Shown: positions 1-10,817, counted from the stretch's first letter. The stretch is DNA of 41,223 nt from Gammaproteobacteria bacterium (GCA_024638445.1 JAHEKH010000015.1:1-41223); one strand, 5' to 3'. Program-made: numbers and translations. Notes: generated by a model from the sequence alone, not told the origin.

Positions 1-173
1 ACCGCGGCATGACACCAGGTGACCAGCTCCTGCATCCAGATGCGACCGAAGTCGAAGAAGTAGCGAAGGACGACCACGACCGTCGTCAGCAGCACCATGA
101 AAAACGTCAGCCAGGCAGCCTGGCGGCCGACGCCGATGACCAGGCGTTCCAGGCCGTCGGCGAGTTTCAGCAA
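1..173 (-). CDS. TRAP transporter small permease (DctQ-type), N-terminal fragment
   Basis: About 57 codons are visible before the window edge. They read as an N-terminal amphipathic stretch, a transmembrane helix (LTFFMVLLTTVVVVLRYFF) and then IWMQELVTWCHAA. An Arg-Tyr pair at the end of the first helix followed by a W-Q-E-L-V-T motif is the hallmark of the DctQ small membrane subunit of tripartite ATP-independent periplasmic transporters, which import organic acids using a sodium gradient. No ATG or GTG starts this frame. The TTG at 173 is the first plausible start, and the open frame reaches back to about 191, next to the trkH stop, so the true start is uncertain. Partner genes (DctM, DctP) would lie outside the window. 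The family call rests on motif recognition over a short fragment. Confidence 0.65.
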   Translation of the reverse strand, partial: MLKLADGLERLVIGVGRQAAWLTFFMVLLTTVVVVLRYFFDFGRIWMQELVTWCHAA

Positions 174-192
174 AGCACCGGGCCCCGCCTGC

Positions 193-1644
193 TCAACGCT
201 GCCAGAAGGTCGTGGTGAACAACACGAATAGCGTGAATATCTCCAGGCGACCCAGCAGCATCGCGGCGATAGACACGCCCTTGGCGGTCGGACCCAGCGA
301 CGAGAAGTTCGAGGAGACATCGCCGAGACCCGGACCGAGGTTATTCAGCGATGCGGCCACGGCGGAAAACGCGGTCACCTGGTCCAGACCGGTAGCCATC
401 AGCAGCAGCATCATGAAGCCAAACAGCACGATGTAGACGGCAAAGAAGCCCCACACCGCGCCGATGACCCGCTCGGACACCGCCTTCGAGCCGATTTTCA
501 CCGGGATCTGCGCGCTTGGGTGCACCAGCTGGCGCACCTCGCGCACACCCTGCTTGTACACCAGCAGCCAGCGGATCACCTTCATGCCGCCACCGGTGGA
601 ACCGGCGCAGCCACCGATAAAGCTGGCCAGAATCAGTGCTACCGGCAGCGAGCCCGGCCACGCCGAGTAGTCCGCGGTGGTAAAGCCCGTCGTCGTCCCG
701 ATCGACACCGCCTGAAAAATGCCCTTGGTGAACGCCTCGGTAAACGTCGGGTAGGAGCTGGTGATAGCCAGGTACAGCGTCACCAGCAAGGTCAGGCCGC
801 CGAGCACCGTGACATAGGCACGAAACTCGGGATCGCGCAGGTAGTTGGCGACGGTGGCGGTACGCCAGGCAAGGAAGTGCAGCGAGAAGTTGACCCCTGA
901 AATGAACATGAACACTACGGCAATCATCTCGATCAGCGGGCTGTCGAAATGGCCGATGCTGGCGTCGTGCGTGGAAAACCCGCCGATGGCCACGGTGCTG
1001 AAACCGTGACCGATAGCGTCAAAAAGTGTCATGCCCGCCGCCATGTAGGCCAGCACACAGATCACCGTAATGCCGAGGTAGATGTACCACAACGCCTTGG
1101 CCGTCTCGGTGATGCGCGGCGTCAGCTTGGTGTCCTTGACCGGACCAGGCGTCTCGGCGCGGTAAAGCTGCATGCCGCCGACGCCCAGCATCGGCAGCAC
1201 GGCGACGGCCAGCACGATGATGCCCATGCCGCCCAGCCACTGCAGCTGCTGACGGTAGTACAGGATCGAGCGGGGCAGCTCGTCCAGCCCGGTCAGCACC
1301 GTTGCCCCGGTGGTGGTCAGTCCCGACATCGATTCGAACACCGCGTCGATGGGTTTCATGTTCAGCTGATCGGCCAGCAGGAATGGCGCCGCACCGAACA
1401 GGCCCAGCACAATCCAGAAACCGGCCACCACCAGAAAGCCATCGCGCAGGCGGAGGTCGTCGGAGACGCGACGCACCGGGAACCACAGCACGGCACCAGA
1501 GACCGCAGTCACCACGAAACCGCCGGCAAAGGCCATGTTTTCGCCATCGACATAAGCGATCGACACCGCCAGCGCCGGTAGCATGGTGATGCTGAACACC
1601 ATCAGCAGAAGGCCCAGGATCCGCTGTATGACCCGGATCGACAT
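193..1644 (-). CDS. trkH: Trk potassium uptake system, channel subunit TrkH
   Basis: TrkH is the inner-membrane ion-conducting subunit of the Trk potassium importer and is gated by TrkA. The 483-residue protein has the expected length and about ten hydrophobic helices. All four pore-loop filter segments typical of the family are visible: TTTGATV near residues 110-116, GGFSTHDAS near 221, TTTGFTTADYS near 317 and NNLGPGLG near 434, each carrying the filter glycine. A glycine-rich CAGSTGGGMK segment near 346-355 corresponds to the conserved region after the third filter. The ATG overlaps the trkA stop in a TGATG arrangement, so the two genes are translationally coupled and surely form one operon. 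Confidence 0.96.
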   Translation of the reverse strand: MSIRVIQRILGLLLMVFSITMLPALAVSIAYVDGENMAFAGGFVVTAVSGAVLWFPVRRVSDDLRLRDGFLVVAGFWIVLGLFGAAPFLLADQLNMKPIDAVFESMSGLTTTGATVLTGLDELPRSILYYRQQLQWLGGMGIIVLAVAVLPMLGVGGMQLYRAETPGPVKDTKLTPRITETAKALWYIYLGITVICVLAYMAAGMTLFDAIGHGFSTVAIGGFSTHDASIGHFDSPLIEMIAVVFMFISGVNFSLHFLAWRTATVANYLRDPEFRAYVTVLGGLTLLVTLYLAITSSYPTFTEAFTKGIFQAVSIGTTTGFTTADYSAWPGSLPVALILASFIGGCAGSTGGGMKVIRWLLVYKQGVREVRQLVHPSAQIPVKIGSKAVSERVIGAVWGFFAVYIVLFGFMMLLLMATGLDQVTAFSAVAASLNNLGPGLGDVSSNFSSLGPTAKGVSIAAMLLGRLEIFTLFVLFTTTFWQR

Positions 1645-3023
1645 CAGATAAAGGTAACGTCTACCTGGAAGAGTCTTTCGACGTCGCCGATCTTGGTACG
1701 GTCGGCCATGAACAGGATCACGTGGTCGTCTTCTTCGACCACGGTGTCATGGTGGGCAATGATCACCTCGTCACCCCGCACCAGCGCACTGATGCTGGTG
1801 CCCGAGGGCAGGTTGATATCCTCGACTGCACGCCCCACCACTTTCGAGCTTTGCTTCTTGCCGTGGGCAATCGCCTCGATCGCCTCGGCGCCACCACGGC
1901 GCAGTGAGTGCACCTTGGCGACATCGCCGCGGCGAACGTGCGCCAGCAGCGAACCCAGGGTGATCTGCTGCGGCGACAGCGCAACATCAATGGTGCCGGA
2001 TTCGACCAGCGCCGCGTAAGACGGACGGTTGATCAGCGACATCACCTTTCGTGCGCCGAGACGCTTGGCGAGCATCGCCGACAGTATGTTTGCTTCGTCG
2101 GCGTTGGTAACCGCACAAAAAACGTCGCAATTGTCGATGTTTTCTTCGGTCAGCAGCTCTTCGTCGGCCGCATCGCCGTGCAGCACGATAGTGCGGTCGA
2201 GTTTTTCTGATATCTCGCGGGCGCGCTTGCGGTTGCGCTCGATCAGCTTGACCTGGTTGGTGCGCTCCAGCTCCCGCGCCAGGTTCAGGCCGATGTTGCC
2301 GCCACCGGCGATAACAACGCTGCGCACCGGGTGCTCCAGCTTGCGCAGCTCCGACATGACCACGCGGATGTCCTTGCGCGCGGCGATGAAGAAAATCTCA
2401 TCGTCTTCCTGGATGACGGTGTCGCCATCGGGAAGAACGCTGTTGTCGCCGCGGTAAATCGCAACGACCCGGGTCTCGACATTCGGTATGTGTTCGCGGA
2501 GCTCAGAGAGCTGGTGCCCGACCAGCAGTCCCTCCTTGTGGGTGCGCACCGCCACCAGCCGCACCTTGCCGTCGGCAAACTCCAGCACCTGCAGCGCGCC
2601 GGGGTACTGGATCAGCCGCTTGATATGCCGGGTCACCAGCTTTTCCGGGCTAATGATGAAATCGACCGGCATCGCCTCCTGGGCGAACAGCTTGGCGGAC
2701 AGCGCCATGTACTCTGCCGAGCGCACCCGCGCAATCTTGGTCGGGGTATGAAAGAGCGTGTAAGCGACCTGGCAGGCCACCATGTTGGTCTCGTCGCTGT
2801 CGGTCAGCGCGATGATCATGTCGGCATCGCTGGCGCCGGCCGCATCGAGGATCGCGGGATAGGAAGCATGGCCCTGGACCGTGCGCAGGTCGAGCCGGTC
2901 CTGCAGCTCACGCAGGTGAACGGCGTCGATATCGACGATGGTCACATCGTTGGATTCTTCGCGGGCCAGGTGATAGGCAACGGTCGAACCCACCTGGCCG
3001 GCACCGAGAATGATGATTTTCAT
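1644..3023 (-). CDS. trkA: Trk potassium uptake system, cytosolic regulatory subunit TrkA
   Basis: TrkA is the nucleotide-binding peripheral subunit that gates TrkH. The 459 residues show the duplicated architecture: an RCK_N Rossmann domain starting with LGAGQVGS at residues 5-12, an RCK_C domain, then a second Rossmann domain with AGGGNIGLNLA near residue 240 and a second RCK_C domain. Acidic residues ending the second beta strand (TIVDID near 28-33) fit NAD(H) binding. The gene lies 37 bases after uvrD and shares one base with trkH. In E. coli trkA is unlinked to trkH, so the tight pairing here is a lineage feature. Confidence 0.96.
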   Translation of the reverse strand: MKIIILGAGQVGSTVAYHLAREESNDVTIVDIDAVHLRELQDRLDLRTVQGHASYPAILDAAGASDADMIIALTDSDETNMVACQVAYTLFHTPTKIARVRSAEYMALSAKLFAQEAMPVDFIISPEKLVTRHIKRLIQYPGALQVLEFADGKVRLVAVRTHKEGLLVGHQLSELREHIPNVETRVVAIYRGDNSVLPDGDTVIQEDDEIFFIAARKDIRVVMSELRKLEHPVRSVVIAGGGNIGLNLARELERTNQVKLIERNRKRAREISEKLDRTIVLHGDAADEELLTEENIDNCDVFCAVTNADEANILSAMLAKRLGARKVMSLINRPSYAALVESGTIDVALSPQQITLGSLLAHVRRGDVAKVHSLRRGGAEAIEAIAHGKKQSSKVVGRAVEDINLPSGTSISALVRGDEVIIAHHDTVVEEDDHVILFMADRTKIGDVERLFQVDVTFI

Positions 3024-3060
3024 TGCTGTCCGGTCACCTCAACGCGAAGGCGCGCCGATA

Positions 3061-5217
<2,157 letters not shown>

Positions 5218-5276
5218 CGCGGTATCTTAGCGCTGCTGCTGCCGGTCCACGCGCCGGAAATCGGCGTCATTGACAC

Positions 5277-6245
5277 TCATGAAGGCGGGTCGGCACACAG
5301 CCAGATCTGGTTGGTCTGGCCTTCTTCGCTGACCTCGACCTGGCGACAGCCGGTGAGATCGAGGTTGGGCCCTTCGTTTTCCTCGGCGCAGGACGCCGAA
5401 TTGGAGGGATCCCAGTAAACCAGTGGCGGCGGCGTGCGATTGAAGTCGCCCAGCCCCTGCGTTTCGCGCTGCGCCCGCAGCTCATCGTACATGCCGCGGG
5501 CTATGGTGCAGGCCTCTTCGAGCTGCTCGTCGTTCAGGCGGCGTGACAGCTGCGACGCAGCGATGTTGCCGAACATCGGCTCGGTGCCGGCCATGTCGGC
5601 CACCATCGTCCAGGCATAACCGCTCACTTCAGGCGAAACGGGTGCATCACGCATCGCGTAAATCTGCTCCAGCGCACCAGGTTCGGCCTTGAATTCGACC
5701 TCGCGGCGGCTGTCGGCGATCTTGCTGTACAGACCGGCCAGCTCGCTCATCGCGTAGATCGAACCGCGCATGGCCGCCTGCCGGTACAGCTCGATGGCGC
5801 CGGCCGGATCGGTCTTGGCAATGCGCTTGGCGAGAATCTGGCTGGCCCACATATCGCCGTTGTTGGCCAGCCCGCGCAGCGTCTCGTCGTCGTATTGTTC
5901 GTAGGGCTGGTCATAGAACTGGGTGCCTGCCTGGTCGAAGGCCGGGTAACCGCGGCTGGCCGCCCACTCGCGCCACTCGCCTTCCAGCCGGCCGAATCCA
6001 TATTCGCGCAGCAGCATCATCAGGTCGAGATCGTCCAGCAGGCCGCTGTCCGGTGGCGCATCGGCAGTTTCGGCAGCCAGTGGCGCCGGACGCTTCGGTA
6101 CCGACGCGGTCACTTCCGGTGCCGGTTCTGCCGCAGGCGCCACAACCGGTTCCGGCATTACTACGTCCGGATCGTCGCGCAGCGCCATCACGACCAGTCC
6201 GATGACGATGGCCGCGGCAATGGCAAAAGGCAACCCCAGCTTCAC
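5277..6245 (-). CDS. Unrecognised membrane-anchored protein with Sel1-like helical repeats
   Basis: I do not recognise a named family. The 322-residue protein starts with one signal-anchor helix (residues 3-22), then a Pro/Ala/Glu-rich linker to about residue 65. An alpha-helical middle follows with Sel1/TPR-like units (DPAGAIELYRQAAMRGSIYAMSELAGLYS near 155-185). The C-terminal part carries three cysteines (SASCAEE, LTGCRQ, WLCADPPS), suggesting a periplasmic, possibly disulfide-bonded domain. The ATG overlaps the ctaB stop by four bases (ATGA), so it is coupled to the heme and oxidase genes. A role in oxidase biogenesis is inference from position only; it could equally be a passenger gene. 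Confidence 0.72.
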   Translation of the reverse strand: MKLGLPFAIAAAIVIGLVVMALRDDPDVVMPEPVVAPAAEPAPEVTASVPKRPAPLAAETADAPPDSGLLDDLDLMMLLREYGFGRLEGEWREWAASRGYPAFDQAGTQFYDQPYEQYDDETLRGLANNGDMWASQILAKRIAKTDPAGAIELYRQAAMRGSIYAMSELAGLYSKIADSRREVEFKAEPGALEQIYAMRDAPVSPEVSGYAWTMVADMAGTEPMFGNIAASQLSRRLNDEQLEEACTIARGMYDELRAQRETQGLGDFNRTPPPLVYWDPSNSASCAEENEGPNLDLTGCRQVEVSEEGQTNQIWLCADPPS

Positions 6246-7144
6246 GACAGCAGGTACGCCCTGGCGTAATGATCACCGAGGAGCAGGATAAAAAGCCCCA
6301 TCAGGTAAGTGATCGAATAGGAAAACGTTTGCATCGGCAGCTCGGCCCGCGGACGGAACCACAGCACGAGCGCGTAATAAAGAAAACCGGCGTCGAGCAC
6401 CAGCACTCCGGCCAGGTACACCGCACCGCTCATCCCCGTCAGCCACGGCAGAACGCTGGCGATAACCAGCAGCACCGTGTACAGCAGGATGTGCAGCCGG
6501 GTAAACGCCTCGCCGTGGGTGACCGGCAACATGGGCACGCCGGCATCGAGGTATTCCTTGCGCCGGGAAATTGCCAGCGCCCAGAAGTGCGGCGGCGTCC
6601 ACGTAAAGACGATGACGAACAGGAGCAGGGCATGCGCGTCGATGGTGCCGGTCACGGCGCTCCAGCCGAGTACCGGCGGTGCGGCACCGGCGGCGCCACC
6701 GATCACGATGTTCTGTGGCGTGGCGTGCTTGAGAAACGCGGTGTAAATCACCGCATAACCGATCAGCGACAGGAAGGTGAGCAGCGCCGTCAGCGGGTTG
6801 ACGAAAAACACCAGCAGCAGCATCGAGCTCAGGCCCAGCAGCATCGCAAAACTGAGCGCCTGTTTTTCGTTCAGCACCCCCTGCGGCAGTGGCCGGCGCC
6901 GGGTGCGGTTCATACGTTCGTCAATCCGCCGGTCGAGCACGTGATTGATCGCTGCGGCCGAGGCCGCCGCCAGGCCAATACCCAGCGAGGCGACGATAAA
7001 AAGCTGCAGCCCGATGAAGGTCGGGCTGGCCAGCAGCATGCCGACCATCGCGGTAAACACGATCATCGACACGACGCGTGGCTTGCACAACGCGAAGTAG
7101 CTGCTGAGACGGTCGGTGGCGGTGAGCGCGGTCACGGTATTCAT
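6242..7144 (-). CDS. ctaB: Protoheme IX farnesyltransferase (heme O synthase)
   Basis: This UbiA-superfamily membrane enzyme attaches a farnesyl group to protoheme IX, giving heme O, the precursor of heme A. The 300-residue length is typical and about nine hydrophobic helices are visible. The first aspartate-rich prenyl-diphosphate motif is NHVLDRRIDERMNRT near residues 67-81, followed by RRPLP. The conserved loop with CyoE-specific IGGAAGAAPPVLGW near 147-160 and a later TWTPPHFWALA near 182 distinguish it from UbiA. It lies 17 bases after ctaA, with which it makes heme A for the oxidase of the same cluster. The symbol cyoE is also used for this family. Confidence 0.95.
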   Translation of the reverse strand: MNTVTALTATDRLSSYFALCKPRVVSMIVFTAMVGMLLASPTFIGLQLFIVASLGIGLAAASAAAINHVLDRRIDERMNRTRRRPLPQGVLNEKQALSFAMLLGLSSMLLLVFFVNPLTALLTFLSLIGYAVIYTAFLKHATPQNIVIGGAAGAAPPVLGWSAVTGTIDAHALLLFVIVFTWTPPHFWALAISRRKEYLDAGVPMLPVTHGEAFTRLHILLYTVLLVIASVLPWLTGMSGAVYLAGVLVLDAGFLYYALVLWFRPRAELPMQTFSYSITYLMGLFILLLGDHYARAYLLS

Positions 7145-7161
7145 TAACTTGTCATCGCCCG

Positions 7162-8151
7162 CTACGCCAGCCGCCAGGCCGCGTAGTTCAGCGAGACCGT
7201 GGCCAGCACCAGCAGGGCTGCCGTGCCATTGTGGGCAACCGCCAGTGCCAGCGGCAAGCCCTGCAGCACGATCGTGACGCCCAGCGCCAGCTGGGCCAGT
7301 AAAATTACGGCCATAGCACCGCCGGCCATCCGGGTTGCGCGATCGCGCCCGCGCAAGGCGGCGGCCAGCGCGATCCCGCCCACCACGAACAGGGTAACCA
7401 GGGCCCCTATCCGGTGGGCCAGGTGGATGGCGACGCGCCCGCCCGACCCGCTATCGCCTTCCACGCCGAGTCCGCGCCACGGCACGAACGCCTCGTCGAA
7501 GTCAGCCTGGTCGGGCCACCACTGGGCCTGGCAGGTCGGGAAGTCGGGACACGCCAGCGCAGCGTAGTTCGCGCTGGTCCAGCCGCCCAGTGCGACCTGG
7601 GCAAAGACGACCAGCAACGCGACGAGCGCGGCGGTGCGAAACGGGTTTTCGCCCAGCAGCTGTGGCGGTCGTGGCCGGCTGATCAGCGTCAGCCAGCCCA
7701 GCAGCGCGAGCGTGAGCATGCCCCCCAAAAGGTGGGCAACGACAATGATCGGTTGGAGCAGCAGCGTAACGGTGAACATGCCGAGTAACGCCTGGATCCC
7801 GAGCAGCGGCAAAAGCAATAGCGGCACCCACAGCGGCATGAGTGGATCGCGCCGGGTGGTGATGGCAATGCCGGCCAGCCCCAGCACGATGAAACCGAGC
7901 ACTGGAATTGCGTAGCGATGAATCATCTCCCGCCACGCCTTGCCGGTGTCGACCGGGCTGCCGGGATAGGCGGCGTTGGACTCGGCGATTTCCTGGGCGC
8001 TGACCGGTGGCGTCAGCCGCCCGTAGCAACCCGGCCAGTCCGGACAACCGAGCCCCGCATCGGTGAGCCGCACCCAGGCGCCGGACATGACGATCACCAG
8101 CGTAAGCACGGTGCCGATCAGGGCGAGACGATGAAACCAGGTCTGTGCCAA
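7162..8151 (-). CDS. ctaA: Heme A synthase (CtaA/COX15)
   Basis: CtaA oxidises the C8 methyl group of heme O to the formyl group of heme A in the inner membrane. The 329 residues form about eight helices in two homologous halves. The first loop carries GLGCPDWPGCYG (residues 33-44), and the second half has the matching ACPDFPTCQAQWWP. These cysteine pairs are the redox cysteines found in many bacterial and all Bacillus-type enzymes. Heme-ligand histidines are seen in MIHRYAIP near 76, VVAHLLGG and LAHRIGAL. Four bases separate it from the upstream 76-residue gene and 17 from ctaB, so it belongs to the oxidase operon. Confidence 0.94.
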   Translation of the reverse strand: MAQTWFHRLALIGTVLTLVIVMSGAWVRLTDAGLGCPDWPGCYGRLTPPVSAQEIAESNAAYPGSPVDTGKAWREMIHRYAIPVLGFIVLGLAGIAITTRRDPLMPLWVPLLLLPLLGIQALLGMFTVTLLLQPIIVVAHLLGGMLTLALLGWLTLISRPRPPQLLGENPFRTAALVALLVVFAQVALGGWTSANYAALACPDFPTCQAQWWPDQADFDEAFVPWRGLGVEGDSGSGGRVAIHLAHRIGALVTLFVVGGIALAAALRGRDRATRMAGGAMAVILLAQLALGVTIVLQGLPLALAVAHNGTAALLVLATVSLNYAAWRLA

Positions 8152-8155
8152 GCCC

Positions 8156-8386
8156 TTAGCCCTGCCCGTCCAGCTTGCGGTTGCTGATCCTGCCGATGAA
8201 GATCCCGATCAGCGGCAGCATCAGGGCCCCGCCAATTACCATCAGCAGCACGGCGTTACCGCGCGGGTCGATGGACTCGGCAAACAACAGGGAGTCGCCG
8301 GACGCGAACTTGCCGTAAAGGCCCAGTCCCAGCATCACGGCGCCCACGGTGTCGAGGGCCAGCGCCCATTTCGGCAGATTGTTCAT
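8156..8386 (-). CDS. Small two-helix membrane protein of unknown function in the oxidase cluster
   Basis: I do not recognise this 76-residue protein. It has an N-terminal helix (ALALDTVGAVMLGLGLYGKF, residues 9-28), a short polar loop and a second helix (AVLLMVIGGALMLPLIGIFIG), with a basic tail. That topology loosely resembles small DUF1418/YbjC-like proteins, but the likeness is only architectural. It starts with an ATG preceded by a purine-rich GGGGGACCTTC stretch and ends four bases before ctaA. This spacing makes it a probable operon member. A small helper for heme A synthesis or oxidase assembly is possible by position, not by motif. Confidence 0.7.
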   Translation of the reverse strand: MNNLPKWALALDTVGAVMLGLGLYGKFASGDSLLFAESIDPRGNAVLLMVIGGALMLPLIGIFIGRISNRKLDGQG

Positions 8387-8428
8387 GAAGGTCCCCCGCT
8401 TCCCTGAGTAGTTTACGGTATTTGCGAC

Positions 8429-9013
8429 TCAGCCGATGCGCGAGACGCGCAGCAGTTTTTTCAAATCGTCACGAATATCCGCCGGATCGACATCCCGCGG
8501 ATAGCTGAGTATCAGGTTACCCAGTGGATCAACGAGAAAAATCCGTTTGCTGCCGCCGCCTGCGCTGAGTGCACCGGTGATTTCCTCGCCCGCCGGCCCC
8601 GCCAGACGTACCGCCAGCAGCGCATCGGCGCCGGGACCCAGGTCGCCGGAATCCGTCGCGGTCACGAACGCCACCCGGTCGATGCGCTCGACTTCCCGGC
8701 CCAGGGCCAGCCGCACCTGGCGGGTCTTGTACAGGGTGTCGCGGCAGGTGTCGTCACAGGGCTGATCGACCCAGTGCACCAGGCTCCAGCGGCCGTAGAG
8801 ATAACCGCCCTCGGTGCTGCCGCCGTCGAGCAACGGCTGTGGCGTGCGTGGGAGGGTCACCACCGGCTCGATCAGGTCGCCGTTGTTGGCGCCGGCGCCC
8901 GGACGCCACAGGCCGCCGAGATACAGTGTCCAGGCCACCGCCAGCGGGCCGATAAACAGCAGCGCCATGGCGACAAGCTGCCAGCGGCCGCGGTGTTCGC
9001 CGTCAGCACTCAT
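8429..9013 (-). CDS. Sco-like thioredoxin-fold protein, oxidase assembly candidate
   Basis: The open frame extends upstream, but the ATG at 9013 (MSADGEHRG) overlaps the SURF1 stop as ATGA and is the natural start, giving 194 residues. One N-terminal transmembrane helix (residues 11-31) anchors a periplasmic domain. The segment QPCDDTCRDTLY near residue 85 has the CxxxC pair of Sco copper chaperones, after a beta strand WSLVHW. The later FLVDPLGNLIL strand also matches the Sco fold. The histidine that completes the Sco copper site, normally just before this strand, is missing (SAGGGSKRIFLVDP). It may therefore be a thiol reductant for the CuA site rather than a copper carrier. That last point is inference. 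Confidence 0.75.
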   Translation of the reverse strand: MSADGEHRGRWQLVAMALLFIGPLAVAWTLYLGGLWRPGAGANNGDLIEPVVTLPRTPQPLLDGGSTEGGYLYGRWSLVHWVDQPCDDTCRDTLYKTRQVRLALGREVERIDRVAFVTATDSGDLGPGADALLAVRLAGPAGEEITGALSAGGGSKRIFLVDPLGNLILSYPRDVDPADIRDDLKKLLRVSRIG

Positions 9014-9714
9014 TGTCGTTTCCTGAATTTCATGATGATGTAAATCAGCACCAGCGTTACCGCCAGGCCAAACCATTGTACGGCGTAACCGATATGCCGC
9101 GCCGGCCCGAACTCCGCCGGTGTCCACTCGCGCATGAAGCCATCGTCTGCGCCGGCATCCAGCCAGACCATGTGAGGCGCCAGCGCCACACCGAGTGCCT
9201 CGCCCAGCTCGGCCGGTGTCGGATAGAGCACCCGCCGGGGCCAGCCCTCGCCGGCCGTCGGCGCCAGCCGCAAACCCGGCTGCGGATACGGAACGACCCG
9301 TCCCGCCAGCGTGCGCCGGGAATCGTCCAGCGGGAGCGGCGGCGCGGTGTCGCGGGTGCGGGTCTCGGGAATCCAGCCGCGGTTCACGATCACCCAGCGA
9401 CGGTTGTCGAGCTGGAATGGGCTGAGGACGTGCAGACCGGGCCGGCCATCGTGAGTCATGCCTTCCTGCAGGAACTGCCGGTTCGGCCAGTAACGGCCGC
9501 TGGCACGGACCTGGCGATAGCGGTTGGCTTCGGGCGCTTCGTCGAGCACCAGGCTCAGCTCGGCCATTGCCGCGGGATCGTCAAAGCGGTCGAACATGGC
9601 CTGCTTCTGTGCCGCCCGGTCGAGCTGCCAGGTGCCCAGGTAGAGCAATACCGGCAGAATGAGCAGCATGGCCAGGACCGGCAGCCAGGCCGGCCGGCGG
9701 CGGCGGGCATTCAA
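9010..9714 (-). CDS. SURF1 family cytochrome c oxidase assembly protein
   Basis: SURF1 proteins help insert heme a into oxidase subunit I. Using the TTG at 9714 gives 234 residues, the usual size. It has an N-terminal helix followed by LGTWQLDRAAQK near residues 24-35, the family signature (LGxWQxxRxxxK). A periplasmic domain with VIVNRGWIPETR follows, then a C-terminal helix in YAVQWFGLAVTLVLIYIIMKF. The open frame continues upstream to 9819, but that part overlaps the DUF2909 gene and has no family similarity. The TTG overlaps the TGA of that gene by two bases, so translational coupling is likely. The gene lies between DUF2909 and the Sco-like gene in the oxidase cluster. Confidence 0.9.
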   Translation of the reverse strand: MNARRRRPAWLPVLAMLLILPVLLYLGTWQLDRAAQKQAMFDRFDDPAAMAELSLVLDEAPEANRYRQVRASGRYWPNRQFLQEGMTHDGRPGLHVLSPFQLDNRRWVIVNRGWIPETRTRDTAPPLPLDDSRRTLAGRVVPYPQPGLRLAPTAGEGWPRRVLYPTPAELGEALGVALAPHMVWLDAGADDGFMREWTPAEFGPARHIGYAVQWFGLAVTLVLIYIIMKFRKRQ

Positions 9715-9929
9715 CCGGTCGGGGTCAGGCCGTGGGGCTGGATCAGGCCGAGGGCATAGGCGACGAACAGCGACGCAAACAGCAGCACCGACAGCCCGAT
9801 GCGCCAGGTCAGCGCCCACATCGTGCGGTCGGCGCGGCCCTCGTCACGGACCAGGTACACCATGGCCGAGCCGAGACTGGCGAGAATTCCGAAGAAAACG
9901 ATCAGTACAAATATCTTTGCGATTACCAT
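9711..9929 (-). CDS. DUF2909 twin-transmembrane protein
   Basis: This 72-residue protein has two predicted helices (IAKIFVLIVFFGILASLGSA and GLSVLLFASLFVAYALGLI) joined by a short charged loop with YLVRDEGRADRTMWALTWRI. That pattern, and its place between cytochrome oxidase subunit III and SURF1, fit the DUF2909 family of small proteins seen in many gammaproteobacterial oxidase clusters. No biochemical role is established. The gene starts one base after the ctaE stop and its own stop overlaps the SURF1 start, so it is fully embedded in the operon. Assembly or stability of the oxidase is the reasonable inference. Confidence 0.85.
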   Translation of the reverse strand: MVIAKIFVLIVFFGILASLGSAMVYLVRDEGRADRTMWALTWRIGLSVLLFASLFVAYALGLIQPHGLTPTG

Positions 9930-10817
9930 CTATAACCAGTATACAAAGATAAACAGCCCCAGCCACACGACGTCCACGAAGTGCCAGTACCAGGCCACGC
10001 CTTCGAAGGCGAAATGGCTGTCGGGTGTGAAATGGCCCTTGAGCACGCGGAACCAGATGACGATCAGCATGGTCGCGCCGAGGGTTACGTGCAGACCGTG
10101 GAAGCCGGTCAGCATGAAAAACGTCGAACCATAGATGCCGCTGTCGAGCCGCAGGCTCAGGCCGCCGTCGGCAATGTCGTGGTAGGCGTGGGCATACTCG
10201 TAGCCCTGCAGGCCGACGAACAAAAAGCCCAGCACCCAGGTCAGGCCGAGGAAAAGCGTCAGCATGCCGCGGTTCCCGGCACGCAGGGCATGATGCGCTA
10301 TCGTGATCGTCACGCCGCTGGTCAGCAGGATGGCGGTGTTCATGGCCGGCAGACCCCACGGGCCCATCGCCTTGAAGTCACCGCCGATCTCGGCCGGGCC
10401 GTTCGACGGCCATTCGTTCTCGAAACCAGACCACAGCAGGAAGTTGGTGAAGAAGTTGTTGCCCTCGCCACCCAGCCACGGCAGCGACAGCTGGCGGGCA
10501 TAAAACAGTGCGCCGAAGAACGCCGCGAAAAACATGACTTCGGAGGCGATAAACCACGCCATACCCATGCGGAAGGACCGGTCGACCTGCTGGTTATAAA
10601 ACCCGTCGACGCTTTCCTTGATGACGATACCGAACCAGCCAAACAGCATGAACAGCAACACCGCCGCACCCGCCAGCATCGAGATCTTGCCGATGGCCGC
10701 GCCGTTGAGCGTCGAGGCGATACCGAACATCAGCAGCAGCAGCGCCACCGAGCCGACGATGGGCCAGGGGCTGCCGTGCGGGACGTAATAACGATCAGAG
10801 GCGTGTGCCATGCTCAA
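9930..10817 (-). CDS. ctaE: Cytochrome c oxidase subunit III
   Basis: Subunit III is a seven-helix membrane subunit that holds lipids and stabilises the proton-pumping core. The 295 residues include the family segments [19 protein letters not shown] near 88-106, [15 protein letters not shown] near 176, [19 protein letters not shown] near 197 and [12 protein letters not shown] near 241, ending in [20 protein letters not shown]. The conserved glutamate and histidine of the lipid-binding groove are present (SEVMFF, GFHGLH). The ATG overlaps the end of ctaG by four bases. A longer loop with [15 protein letters not shown] near 112-127 is usual for the bacterial form. Confidence 0.97.
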   Translation of the reverse strand: MSMAHASDRYYVPHGSPWPIVGSVALLLLMFGIASTLNGAAIGKISMLAGAAVLLFMLFGWFGIVIKESVDGFYNQQVDRSFRMGMAWFIASEVMFFAAFFGALFYARQLSLPWLGGEGNNFFTNFLLWSGFENEWPSNGPAEIGGDFKAMGPWGLPAMNTAILLTSGVTITIAHHALRAGNRGMLTLFLGLTWVLGFLFVGLQGYEYAHAYHDIADGGLSLRLDSGIYGSTFFMLTGFHGLHVTLGATMLIVIWFRVLKGHFTPDSHFAFEGVAWYWHFVDVVWLGLFIFVYWL

